Assembly: GCA_958451615.1 (NCBI GenBank)
Contig: CAUDQR010000003.1
Span: forward strand, 91,236-155,235
DNA from: an uncultured Collinsella sp.
GTDB taxonomy: Bacteria; Actinomycetota; Coriobacteriia; Coriobacteriales; Coriobacteriaceae
Reading direction: 5' to 3'
Length of the DNA: 64,000 nucleotides
Shown: piece by piece, positions 44,801-51,808 of the stretch
Layout: every line of letters begins with the position of its first letter
Position numbering within the stretch: position 1 is the stretch's first letter
Notes under the pieces: generated by a model
Told to the model about the DNA's origin: nothing
Databases searched by the model: none
The model's input: the letters and a program-made list of their open reading frames with translations, nothing else
Made by a program: the position numbers and the translations under genes

Positions 44801-46618
44801 CTTGATGACCTTGAACAAGGCGTTCTTGATGACGGAATAGGACAGGCCGGCCGCAATGTCGCCCACCGTGGCGCCTTCCTTTTGCGCCTGCTTGACGCGC
44901 GAGTTCATAAAGACCGTGCAGCGGCTGCCCAGGTCGACCGGGGCCTTGGCATGGATCGCAGCGTTGGCGAACGCGCGCACGTCCATGTTCATAGACACGG
45001 CGAAGCTCTCGATAAAGCTACCGCAACCCGACGAGCAGGCCTCGTTGAGCATGATGTGCTCGATCACGCCGTCCTTGACGCGCAGGCACTTCATGTCCTG
45101 GCCGCCGATGTCGAGGATGAACTCGACACCCGGCAGGAACGCCTTGGCGCCGCGCAGGTGCGCAACGGTCTCGATCTCTCCGGAATCGGCCTTGAGCGCC
45201 TCGATGAGCAGTGCCTCGCCATAGCCCGTGGTGGTCACGTGGCCGATGGTGCAGCCGGCAGGGATGTGATTGTAGAAATCGGCCATGATGACCTTGGCCG
45301 TGCCCAGGATGTCGCCGTTATTGTTGCCGTACCAGGTGTGCAGCAGCTGACCGTCCTCGCCCACGAGCGCGGCCTTCATGGTGGTGGAGCCGGCGTCGAT
45401 GCCAATGAACACGCGGCCGGTGTAGCCTTCGAGCTTGCCCTTGGGGACGACTTCCTGGTCGTGGCGGGTTTTGAACTCGGCAAAGTCCTCGTCGGTGGCA
45501 AAGAGCGGATCCAGGCGCTCGACCTCGGCACCCTGCGTGTCACCCAGGGCATCGATGGCCTCGATGAGCTGCGGGAACGTGCTGAGCTTGTTGGACTCGT
45601 GCGCCATGGCGGCACCGCTCGCCACAAACAGGTGGGCGTTTTGGGGCACGATACGGTGTTCATCGTCCAGGTTGAGCGTGAGGTAGAAGCGGTGGCGCAG
45701 CTCGGAGAGATACTGCAGCGGGCCGCCAAGGAAGGCGACGTTGCCGCGGATGGGACGACCGCACGCCAGGCCCGAGATGGTCTGGGTCACGACAGCCTGG
45801 AAGATGGAAGCGGCGACGTCCTCGGGGCGGGCACCCTCGTTGAGCAGCGGCTGCACGTCGGTCTTGGCAAAGACGCCGCAGCGGCTGGCAATGGGATAGA
45901 TGGTGGTGGCGTTGGCCGCGAGCTCGTTGAGGCCGCTGGCGTCGGTGTGCAGCAGGGTTGCCATCTGGTCGATGAACGCGCCCGTGCCGCCGGCGCAGGT
46001 GCCGTTCATGCGCTGCTCGATGCCGTTGTCAAAGTAGATGATCTTGGCGTCCTCACCGCCCAGCTCGATGGCGACATCGGTGGCCGGGATAAGGGTCTCG
46101 ACGGCGCGTTTGCTGGCGATGACCTCCTGGACAAACTCCAAGTCGAGCCACTGGGACAGCAGCAGACCGCCCGAGCCGGTGATGGCGCAGGTCATCTGGG
46201 CCGTCGGCAGCACAGTCGCGGCGCCCTCGAACAGATCGCGGGCGCAGGCACGGACGTCGGTGTGGTGGCGCTGGTACTTGGCGTAGACGATCTGGTTGTC
46301 ATCGTTGAGCACGGCAAGCTTGACGGTGGTGGAGCCCACGTCGATGCCCAGGTGCAGGTTGCCGCGGGCGGCCTCGGGGTTGAAGATCGCGCCTTCGGGG
46401 GCGTGGGCGGCGGTGGCGGTTACGGACTCGGCAACGTTGGGCGTGGCTGCGTCAGCGGTGAGCGTCTCCCCTGTCGCGTTCTTGGCATCGGCAACTGCCT
46501 CGGCAACTTTCTCGGCAGCCGCGGTCGCGGCCTTCTGCGCGGCGTCCACCACGGCGGGCGCGGCCTCGCGTGCGGCAGCGACCATACGATCCTTGATGCC
46601 CTCGACGAGTTTGTTCAT
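41828..46618 (-). CDS. Giant 2-hydroxyacyl-CoA dehydratase activase/dehydratase-like fusion
   Basis: A 1596-residue protein. Residues 1-85 are Ala-rich and helical. Two BcrAD/BadFG ATPase domains follow: GIDVGSTTVK (91-100) with NGTCAGGTGAFID as cluster loop, and GIDAGSTTMK (about 403) with EACSSGCGSFIE. Near 689 lies a Cys cluster RCGRCSNNC. Next come a DUF2229 region (PRALNMYENYPFWHAFF; ESMPSESVCYPAKMSHGH) and, from about 1150, an HgdB-like dehydratase part (ICYPSILVTGQIME; QTGGGCRATNY). ATP-driven activases inject electrons into dehydratases of 2-hydroxyacyl-CoAs; this family joins activator and dehydratase parts. Substrate unknown. AGGAGAG precedes the ATG. Confidence 0.9.
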   Translation of the reverse strand: MNKLVEGIKDRMVAAAREAAPAVVDAAQKAATAAAEKVAEAVADAKNATGETLTADAATPNVAESVTATAAHAPEGAIFNPEAARGNLHLGIDVGSTTVKLAVLNDDNQIVYAKYQRHHTDVRACARDLFEGAATVLPTAQMTCAITGSGGLLLSQWLDLEFVQEVIASKRAVETLIPATDVAIELGGEDAKIIYFDNGIEQRMNGTCAGGTGAFIDQMATLLHTDASGLNELAANATTIYPIASRCGVFAKTDVQPLLNEGARPEDVAASIFQAVVTQTISGLACGRPIRGNVAFLGGPLQYLSELRHRFYLTLNLDDEHRIVPQNAHLFVASGAAMAHESNKLSTFPQLIEAIDALGDTQGAEVERLDPLFATDEDFAEFKTRHDQEVVPKGKLEGYTGRVFIGIDAGSTTMKAALVGEDGQLLHTWYGNNNGDILGTAKVIMADFYNHIPAGCTIGHVTTTGYGEALLIEALKADSGEIETVAHLRGAKAFLPGVEFILDIGGQDMKCLRVKDGVIEHIMLNEACSSGCGSFIESFAVSMNMDVRAFANAAIHAKAPVDLGSRCTVFMNSRVKQAQKEGATVGDIAAGLSYSVIKNALFKVIKLRDPKEIGTQVIVQGGTFMSDATLRAFEQLTGVHAVRPDIAGCMGAYGAALLARDRAGADGTSTILSAEDIAHLTVTQKHVRCGRCSNNCQLTVNDFGGGRRFITGNRCEKGAGHKKQKTEAPNLFKKKNELLFNREVLSPDEAPRGTVGIPRALNMYENYPFWHAFFTRLGFSVQLSDQSSKKTYQAGIESMPSESVCYPAKMSHGHVMNLIDRDVDFIWMPCVRWERKEDPTAGNCYNCPIVMSYPTALALNIDEIREQNIEFLYPFVPYHDKTELKRRLYQVLAVDRVADAEAGRGRVRGPKITRSEIDAAVNAAYEADARFHEDIQTMGEETLKWVEDHGGHGIVLAGRPYHNDPEINHALPELISSFGFAVFTEDSLAHLVKPERPIRVVDQWMYHSRLYAVARFVTMRNDLDLIQLNSFGCGLDALTTDQVQEILEASGKIYTVLKIDEVSNLGAARIRIRSLMAALKDQEAERLAEATAAGEAYEQGDAAPVAPSTDAPAFASRKYTFEAQRESASTAWPKVPFTEQMRDEGYTILCPQMAPIHFDLVKEVFRGAGYNLELLPSTDHDAVEAGLRYVNNDICYPSILVTGQIMEAIESGRYDLSKTAVVISQTGGGCRATNYIALIRKALRESGHPEIPVISLSAVALGEDNPGFKITPALLKQAVYAVLFGDVMMQMLYRCRPYEATPGAANALYEEYMARARKLAPKFNRHNYTKLAREAIRAFDTMPLVGEGTKPRVGVVGEILVKFHPTANNHVVDVIEREGCEAVVPGLLDFFLYSMSNAELQKDELGSSATTRAGMQALIKLVDWMRTPVEELLEKSRRFEAPERIGTMADKARTVLSVCNNMGEGWLLTAEMLDLIDHGAPNIICTQPFACLPNHVVGKAVIKELRRQHPESNIVAVDYDPGASEVNQLNRIKLMISVAKENMRAGKGFKLEKVAPLAMDEVTGQMRAHDGCANCGPASEEAVASVAERLGRGIKK

Positions 46619-46629
46619 TGTCTCTCCTC

Positions 46630-47340
46630 TTAGTTGTTGGACTCGACGGTTGCGGCGGTGTCGGCCGCGTCCTCGAGCTGCAAGTTCAATAGCTTCATGC
46701 CGTATTCCGGCACGTTGATATCGATGGGTTGGCCATACAGGTCACCAGGGCGCACAAAAGCGAGCACCGTCATAATGCGCGCCATGGCCTCGGGCGATTC
46801 GGTGAGCCCACGCTCAAACCAGCGCTGAATCATGCCGACCTCGGCGCTCACGACGTAGGTGACGTAGTAGTCAAAGAACGTACCCAGCGCCAGGCCCAAA
46901 ATGCCCGTCTGCGCACGCGGCACCACAGCCTCACGCGCGGTGTCGATGATCCTTTTAATGAAGGCCTGGTCGCCGCCCGGACCCAGCAGCGCACCGATTA
47001 AGTCGCGGTTGGCCGCAAGATAGCGCAGCAGTTCAACCGAACCGGGCGCCGGCTCGAGTTCATCGATGTTGTGGTAGAGATCGGGCAGCTGAGCTGCGGT
47101 GATGAGCTCAATGCGTTCACGGATCTCGGCCAGCAAGCCGTCCTCGATTTGATTGATGAAGTCGGGGATATCGCGGTAGTGCGAATAGAACGTGCGACGC
47201 GTAAGGCCAGCACGCTCGGTGAGCGACGCGACATTAATGCGCGAAAGGTCGCCGCTTTCGGCAAGCTCGCTGGCAAGTGCCTGGCGAAGGGCACGCTGCG
47301 AGCGAAGGGACCGGCGATCGCATTTCTCGAGCTGGGACAA
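46630..47340 (-). CDS. TetR-family regulator
   Basis: A 236-residue TetR/AcrR protein. The N-terminal DNA-binding region is LSRINVASLTERAGLTRRTF followed by YSHYRDIPDFINQ; the C-terminal ligand/dimer part (about 100-220) is helical. TTG start at 47340 with AAGGAGG 5 nt upstream. It lies 11 bp before the giant dehydratase/activase gene and is probably cotranscribed with it and controls it; the effector is unknown. Confidence 0.85.
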   Translation of the reverse strand: MSQLEKCDRRSLRSQRALRQALASELAESGDLSRINVASLTERAGLTRRTFYSHYRDIPDFINQIEDGLLAEIRERIELITAAQLPDLYHNIDELEPAPGSVELLRYLAANRDLIGALLGPGGDQAFIKRIIDTAREAVVPRAQTGILGLALGTFFDYYVTYVVSAEVGMIQRWFERGLTESPEAMARIMTVLAFVRPGDLYGQPIDINVPEYGMKLLNLQLEDAADTAATVESNN

Positions 47341-47433
47341 GCGTCCTCCTTGTTACTCAGCCTGTGCGCTATTGCACAGTGCGAGTATTATTGCACACCG
47401 TGTGTATCAACACGTAAAGGCAATATTTGGGAT

Positions 47434-47461
47434 GTGACGAGGGGGCAGTCCCTTTGTCACA
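47434..47461. repeat. Dispersed small hairpin element (partial match)
   Basis: TGTGAC and GTCACA flank GAGGGGGCAGTCCCTTT; sequence close to the perfect copy at 48157-48187. Confidence 0.5.
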
Positions 47462-47492
47462 ACCCGCCTGGCTTTTGGAGCGGCATTACCGA

Positions 47493-47521
47493 TTGTCCAA
47501 AATGTCATTCGTGGGTAGAAT
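47493..47521 (+). promoter_or_regulatory. Plus-strand promoter facing the small peptide gene
   Basis: TTGTCC (47493-47498), 17-bp spacer, TAGAAT (47516-47521). A transcript from here would start near 47528, fold at ACGGCAGCCCA / TGGGCAGCGCCGT and run into the GGGGTC..GACCCC hairpin that covers the 3' end of the peptide gene on the other strand. It has no reading frame of its own. Confidence 0.45.
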
Positions 47522-47574
47522 AGTGTCGACGGCAGCCCAAGTTGTAGCTGGCTGGGCAGCGCCGTTGTTTGCAT

Positions 47575-47611
47575 TAGGGGGTCAACGCCTTAGCGGCGGC
47601 GACCCCTTCTG
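47575..47611. terminator. Shared hairpin over the end of the small peptide gene
   Basis: GGGGTC and GACCCC with an inner CGCC/GGCG pair; on the plus strand TTCTGTT follows. It spans the stop codon of the 41-residue peptide and could end transcripts from both sides. Confidence 0.45.
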
Positions 47612-47715
47612 TTGCGCTTCGAACGCTGCTTGAGTGCCTCGGAAAGGCCGACAAGCGCCGTGAAGAACGAGACCAAAGCGGTCAGAAGTCTCACGAAATC
47701 AATCAAATCGGTCAT
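47590..47715 (-). CDS. 41-residue hydrophobic/basic peptide, possible type I toxin
   Basis: MTDLIDFVRLLTALVSFFTA is followed by LVGLSEALKQRSKR and a tail NRRGRRR. One membrane-length helix (about 5-26) and a strongly basic C-terminus match the layout of small membrane toxins such as Fst, TisB or holin-like peptides. GGGAGGTGA lies 4-9 nt before the ATG. In the leader CCTCC (about 47735) can pair with this GGAGG, and GGGCA with TGCCC just before the ATG, so the ribosome site may be hidden. An opposite-strand promoter and a shared 3' hairpin complete a type I toxin-antitoxin plan. No homologue is named with certainty. Confidence 0.55.
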   Translation of the reverse strand: MTDLIDFVRLLTALVSFFTALVGLSEALKQRSKRNRRGRRR

Positions 47716-47779
47716 GGGCATCACCTCCCATCAAATGGAGGGCGCTGCCCGGCACATGGAACTGCCGTCAACGACACCG

Positions 47780-47809
47780 ATTCTATCAAAGCGCAGTTAG
47801 ATATGCGAA
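47780..47809 (-). promoter_or_regulatory. Candidate promoter of the 41-residue peptide gene
   Basis: Minus-strand TTCGCA (47804-47809), 18-bp spacer, TAGAAT (47780-47785), giving a leader of about 57 nt. The -35 overlaps the SOS-box-like palindrome. Confidence 0.35.
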
Positions 47810-47820
47810 TGTTTGTTCGC
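47805..47820. promoter_or_regulatory. SOS-box-like palindrome (LexA candidate)
   Basis: GCGAATGTTTGTTCGC contains CGAAT-N4-GTTCG, one base from CGAAC-N4-GTTCG, the Gram-positive LexA box. Placed over the -35 of the peptide promoter. lexA is not in the window. Confidence 0.4.
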
Positions 47821-47838
47821 ATTTCAGAAGATCGGAGC

Positions 47839-47877
47839 TCGGGTATGTCGAAGGAACAGTTCCTTTGCCATACCCGA
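47839..47877. repeat. 39-bp near-perfect palindrome
   Basis: TCGGGTATGTCGAAGGAAC and GTTCCTTTGCCATACCCGA: 17 of 19 positions pair around a single central base. Confidence 0.7.
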
Positions 47878-48156
47878 ACTTGTCGCCGAACTGCCACCTA
47901 CATTTTTCGAGTTATTCGGCCACGCTACTGGTTCTGTATAAATGCACCGCCGGGATTATCTGAGGGTTTTTGTCCTCATTTGAGCGTATACATGCCCATT
48001 TGCGCACTTACGTCACCGAATCAAACACCATTAGAGGCATGAATGTTCCCGAGAGGGCATCTTTAGCCATTTAACGACCTCCGACAGGCCGAATAACTCG
48101 AAATTTGTTGGTGGCGAAAGCGTAACAGTCCTATACGCCAAAAGCCGGTATCTCCC
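47878..48156. other. Intergenic, lower-GC, no gene seen
   Basis: About 280 bp between two palindromes, of lower GC than its neighbours. Short frames exist but none has a ribosome site. Together with 47341-47877 it makes an accessory-looking gap between the TetR regulator and the HAD gene. Confidence 0.4.
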
Positions 48157-48187
48157 ATGTGACAAAGGGACAATCCCTTTGTCACAT
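48157..48187. repeat. Dispersed small hairpin element, perfect copy
   Basis: ATGTGACAAAGGGA and TCCCTTTGTCACAT, 14-bp perfect arms with a CAA loop; it overlaps the stop codon of the HAD phosphatase gene by one base. Confidence 0.75.
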
Positions 48188-49050
48188 TATTCGATGACGG
48201 TGCGGGAGTTTTGCTTGCGCATGGTGGCGAGCATGTGTTTGGAGACGGCATGGACCATGCAGCTGCCGATGGTCACGCTCGCGGCGGCCTTAGCTGCATC
48301 GCTAGCGTTTTTGGTCGCGTAGCTGTGGCGGAAGCGTTTGAGCATGGCGATATCGTTGCCGCCGTCGCCGTAGACCGCGACCTCGTCCTCGGCAATACCG
48401 TAGTAGCCCGCCAGCCATGCCACACTCTCGCCCTTGTTGCACGCCACGTCCGTGATCTCGAACATCACCGGGTCGAACGGCGCATTGACCACGCGGTCGG
48501 AGCGCTCGGCCAAATACGCCTTAAGGTCACGCTCCAGCTCGGGCGAGGTCACGCGACAATTGATCTTGCATACATCGTGACGCAAGATATCGCCGATCGA
48601 CTGGTCGAAATACTGTTCCTCGTGATACCCGCCGCGCGCACGCATGCCGCGCATCACAATACGCTTGATGGGGCTGTCCTTTTTAAAGCCCGCCTGATGC
48701 ATCTCGAACGAACCGCTCGAAAACATGCCATCGGGCGTGGAGCAATCAAAGCAAATGTCCGGGAACGCCTTGAGCAGTTCCTCAGTGACCTGCGGGTCGA
48801 TGGTCCAAGTCTTGAGCACCTCGCCATGGCTGTCGCGCACGATGGATCCATTGGAGCAGCAGGCGTCAAGCGCCAAGCCCGTAAAGCCATGCTCGCCGAT
48901 CGGCAACGTCGAGCGTCCAGTCGCGGGAACCACGTGCAGGCCAGCCTCAGTCAGCTCGCGAATGGCGCGGCGGATGGTCCCATCCGCCTCGTGCAGGGCG
49001 TTCAGCAGCGTTCCGTCTAAGTCACTCGCGAACATCTTGATCATGGACAT
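48187..49050 (-). CDS. HAD-superfamily phosphatase, Cof type
   Basis: A 287-residue Cof-like HAD hydrolase. Motif I is FASDLDGTLLN (6-16 from MSMIKMF), motif II TGRST, motif III includes CKINCRV and the NKGESVAWL lysine, motif IV YGDGGNDIAMLKRF. These enzymes dephosphorylate sugar phosphates or cofactors; substrate unknown. Two ATGs (49050, 49044) share the AAGGAGAGG site. The site and start lie in one arm of a perfect 21-bp palindrome, so initiation may be structure-dependent. Confidence 0.88.
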   Translation of the reverse strand: MSMIKMFASDLDGTLLNALHEADGTIRRAIRELTEAGLHVVPATGRSTLPIGEHGFTGLALDACCSNGSIVRDSHGEVLKTWTIDPQVTEELLKAFPDICFDCSTPDGMFSSGSFEMHQAGFKKDSPIKRIVMRGMRARGGYHEEQYFDQSIGDILRHDVCKINCRVTSPELERDLKAYLAERSDRVVNAPFDPVMFEITDVACNKGESVAWLAGYYGIAEDEVAVYGDGGNDIAMLKRFRHSYATKNASDAAKAAASVTIGSCMVHAVSKHMLATMRKQNSRTVIE

Positions 49051-49098
49051 GCCTCTCCTTCGTCTGCCCGATATTGTAGACGAAGGAGAGGCATGTCC
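49045..49098. repeat. Perfect 21-bp inverted repeat over the HAD gene start
   Basis: Arms 49045-49065 and 49078-49098 are exact complements with a 12-nt loop; each arm contains AAGGAGAGGCATGTCC in its own sense, i.e. a ribosome site plus ATG on both strands. Confidence 0.85.
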
Positions 49099-49159
49099 AA
49101 ACAATGCCGTCCCAGCGCGGCGTACCACCGCCTTCACAAATTCACGGTGCCCCAGCGCG

Positions 49160-50422
49160 TTAAGACAATCGCCGCAATCGATTTTTCAGCCGATAAAACA
49201 GAGCCGTCGTCAACGTCAGCACCGCCAACATGGCTGCGAATACAATCGCCGGTGTCCATCGATCATATGCAACCCCGTACGTCAATTGGCCGATAGGCGT
49301 TGCGCAGGAAAGGACCATGTAAACGACCGAAAGCACTTTTCCGCAGAGCTCAGTCGGCGCTACCCGCTGAACAAACGCGATGATTTCAACCGACGTAATG
49401 CTCGCCCACACCATGACCCATGCCGAACCAACCGCAAACACGGTGAACACGCATACATCTACGCCGAACAGCAGCGTAACAATAATCGGCGCGACTCCAA
49501 AACAGATCATCGCAACATATCGGCATATGCCATTGAAAGAAAAACGATGCGGCCAAATGCCGACCAAGCCACTGCCGGTAAGACCACCCAGGCCCAGAGC
49601 AACCTCAACTATCCCAACGCAGGACGATTGCATGCCGAGATGCTTTGTAACAATAATGGGAGCGCCAATCGTTAGCCCAACCAACGCAAGGTTCAAAACT
49701 GCCGCAAGCAAAATCACAGCGACCAATGATGCATTTTGCAACAGATACCGAATCGACTCCCGAAAATCGTTTCGGCATGTCGTGCGAGTCGCGCCGTCTC
49801 TCATCGTTTCAGATGAGGCGTTTTGCTTGAGTGCGACCCCAAACAAGAGAGCTGAAATCGCAAACGCCACCGACGCGGTTGTGCAAAGAGCATCGATGCC
49901 AAAGCACCCATAGACTGCCGTCCCGACCACAGGACCCAAGATATTGCTCACCATGGTCATCTGCGAAACCAATGCAGTGGCCCGCTCAACCTTCTCTTCA
50001 CCCGCCATACGCACCGTCTCAATTTGGAGCATTGGCTTTAGCAGCGATTGAACACCATATTGAACACAAAGTATCGCTACTACGACGACCGCAAGAGGCA
50101 ACGAGCGCTTCATGGGGATAGACAGCAGTGATGCAGTCATCAGAGCAATGCCGAGGGACACGAGGACCTCGCGGTGTCTTCCCCGATCCGCTAAGATCCC
50201 ACCAGCCGGAGTTGCGAGTACGCCGGGTATGAACGCCGTCGCCACGACGGCGCCATATAACGTTGACGATCCACTGCAATCGAACAAGTAAAGTGGATAC
50301 GCAAAGCACAGCGCCGACAGCATCGAATACGTGCACAGCTGCGCAACCAGAAGTTCCGCGAGCCTGATTGACCGCACTGTTTTTGATTTCAACGAGACGC
50401 CGACGTCTCTCAGCCCAGCCAT
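49160..50422 (-). CDS. MFS transporter (drug-efflux type)
   Basis: A 420-residue major facilitator protein with about 12 helices. The loop between helices 2 and 3 has GILADRGRHREVLVS, the family motif A; other stretches are LYGAVVATAFIPGVLATPAG and VSQMTMVSNILGPVVGTAVY. It resembles MFS_3/TetA-like exporters of unknown substrate. The start is MAGLRDVG after GGGGGTGGG. The preceding gene is a TetR regulator, and two ATAC..GTAT palindromes lie between them, so it is probably a TetR-controlled efflux pump. Coding GC is below that of its neighbours. Confidence 0.85.
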   Translation of the reverse strand: MAGLRDVGVSLKSKTVRSIRLAELLVAQLCTYSMLSALCFAYPLYLFDCSGSSTLYGAVVATAFIPGVLATPAGGILADRGRHREVLVSLGIALMTASLLSIPMKRSLPLAVVVVAILCVQYGVQSLLKPMLQIETVRMAGEEKVERATALVSQMTMVSNILGPVVGTAVYGCFGIDALCTTASVAFAISALLFGVALKQNASSETMRDGATRTTCRNDFRESIRYLLQNASLVAVILLAAVLNLALVGLTIGAPIIVTKHLGMQSSCVGIVEVALGLGGLTGSGLVGIWPHRFSFNGICRYVAMICFGVAPIIVTLLFGVDVCVFTVFAVGSAWVMVWASITSVEIIAFVQRVAPTELCGKVLSVVYMVLSCATPIGQLTYGVAYDRWTPAIVFAAMLAVLTLTTALFYRLKNRLRRLS

Positions 50423-50435
50423 AAGCCCACCCCCT

Positions 50436-50456
50436 ATACATACCACTAGTATGTAT
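50436..50456. promoter_or_regulatory. TetR-type operator 1 upstream of the MFS gene
   Basis: ATACATAC-CACTA-GTATGTAT, perfect 8-bp arms, 14 bp before the MFS start. Confidence 0.6.
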
Positions 50457-50504
50457 TTAATGACTTGAAAAGGGCAGCCGTGGCTACCCTCACAAATCAA
50501 TTAC

Positions 50505-50517
50505 ATACCGTTGGTAT
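50505..50517. promoter_or_regulatory. TetR-type operator 2
   Basis: ATACC-GTT-GGTAT, just after the TetR stop codon; shares the ATAC/GTAT half-site with operator 1. Confidence 0.5.
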
Positions 50518-50522
50518 CTATA

Positions 50523-51185
50523 TTACCACCCGGCGCGGTCCCATACGTCCCAAATCTGCGCCGTTGTCTGAAGCACTTCATTACCCAAATCGAGCCCCAC
50601 CGCGGCAGCCATCTGCGCCAAACATTGTGCGCGAGCGAGCATTCGCTCCTTGGGCTCGAGCGGACGGAACAATGGCAGCAGCCAAAGATTCGCCAACAAC
50701 GATACGGCCTCCGCCGCTTCGCGCGGGCATTCGCACGCAATGGAGCCGTCGGCGATGCCCTCCTCGATCACTGGCAAGAGACAGCCATCGGCCGACTCGT
50801 CAAATGAGCCCTGGTACTGCATCGCCAGTAGGCGCGAGCTTTTTACCGGATCTGCTGCAGGACGCATACGTGCCCATAGCTCAATTTGTGGAACAACGGA
50901 CTCGGGAGCGTACAGTCGCTTGAGCTTTTGGGCTCCGGTCATATTACCGACGCCAAGCATCGAGCGGCGGTGCTCAACAATCGGAGTCATCGCCCGATCA
51001 AACGCGGCGTTGAAAATCTCTTCTTTGCTCTTGAAGTGATGATAGACAGCGCCCTTGGTCATGCCGTCGAGACGGTCAACGATATCTTGAATACTCGTCC
51101 CCTCATAACCCTGTGCGCAGAATAGCTCCAGTGCCGCGTCGAGAATCTTCGCGACCGTCTCCTCGGGATATTTATTGCGACCCAT
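50523..51185 (-). CDS. TetR/AcrR-family regulator of the MFS pump
   Basis: A 220-residue TetR regulator. Helix-turn-helix: TVAKILDAALELFCAQGYEG then TSIQDIVDRLDGMTKGAVYH and HFKSKEEIFNAAF (about 10-65). The C-terminal domain (90-210) is helical for ligand binding. Start at MGRNKYPEET; the upstream extension is not favoured by a ribosome site. It lies 100 bp before the MFS gene on the same strand with two palindromic sites between; repression of the pump is inferred. Confidence 0.87.
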   Translation of the reverse strand: MGRNKYPEETVAKILDAALELFCAQGYEGTSIQDIVDRLDGMTKGAVYHHFKSKEEIFNAAFDRAMTPIVEHRRSMLGVGNMTGAQKLKRLYAPESVVPQIELWARMRPAADPVKSSRLLAMQYQGSFDESADGCLLPVIEEGIADGSIACECPREAAEAVSLLANLWLLPLFRPLEPKERMLARAQCLAQMAAAVGLDLGNEVLQTTAQIWDVWDRAGW

Positions 51186-51259
51186 AATCCGCCCATCCGC
51201 AACGCAAGTCTTGTGCCTCATTGCAGCATTTTAACGTTGCGGATGGCAGACGGTCGATT

Positions 51260-51598
51260 CTACACCGCGGCCGGGCCGTGTTCGCCGGTGCGAATGCGGA
51301 TGACTTCTTCGACCGGCTCGACCCAAATCTTGCCGTCGCCGACGGCACCGGTGCGAGCGGCGTTGCAGATAATGTCAACGATACCGTCGACATGCTCGTC
51401 GGCGCAGATGAGGGTGAACTGCACCTTGGGGATCGTGTTGACGAGCAGCTCGTTGCCGCGCACGTATTCCTTCCAGCCATGCTGCGCGCCGCAGCCCTGC
51501 ACCTGGTTGATGGTCATGCCGCGAACATCGGCAGCAAACAGCGCGTCTTTGAGAACCTCAAGCTTCTCAGCACAAACGATCGCCGTAATTTTCTTCAT
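51260..51598 (-). CDS. glnK: P-II nitrogen regulator (GlnB/GlnK family)
   Basis: A 112-residue P-II protein. MKKITAIVCAEKLEVLKDAL and the T-loop WKEYVRG (Tyr45, the possible modification site) are present, then KVQFTLICADEHVDGIVDII and GDGKIWVEPVEEVIRIRTGE (the latter the PROSITE-like second signature). It senses 2-oxoglutarate and ATP/ADP and plugs the Amt channel. It follows amt on the same strand, the reverse of the common glnK-amtB order, with 208 bp between. Confidence 0.92.
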   Translation of the reverse strand: MKKITAIVCAEKLEVLKDALFAADVRGMTINQVQGCGAQHGWKEYVRGNELLVNTIPKVQFTLICADEHVDGIVDIICNAARTGAVGDGKIWVEPVEEVIRIRTGEHGPAAV

Positions 51599-51703
51599 AG
51601 TGAATTCCTCTCAATAATCAACGTATCCCTTTACATGAGACGCGGGTTTCCCAGGTGCCGTAAACCAACCTCAGAGATCAAAAAAGTTCAACTGACTGGT
51701 CTT

Positions 51704-51808
51704 AGCAGGTTTCCCAAGTGCCGCAGATTGCCGTGAAAGAGGAGCGAAGCGTACTTAAGTACGTGAGCGACGATTGAACGGCAAGGTGCGGTGCTTGGGG
51801 AAGCTGCT
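51704..51808. repeat. 105-bp imperfect palindrome between amt and glnK
   Basis: AGCAGGTTTCCCAAGTGCCG near 51704 pairs imperfectly with the segment around CGGTGCTTGGGGAAGCTGCT at 51789-51808; the tip is GTACTTAAGTAC. The right arm covers the amt stop codon. A direct copy GGTTTCCCAGGTGCCG lies nearby at 51648. Confidence 0.65.

Noticed and set aside
43598-46633. 1011-codon frame opposite the dehydratase/activase
   Set aside because: Antisense shadow of a protein with clear activase motifs; no recognisable domain.
47612-47800. 62-codon plus-strand frame
   Set aside because: It is antisense to the 41-residue peptide with a better ribosome site, and has no start site of its own.
49093-49296. 67-codon plus-strand frame with a perfect ribosome site
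   Set aside because: The site exists only because of the palindrome with the HAD gene start, and most of the frame is antisense to the MFS gene.
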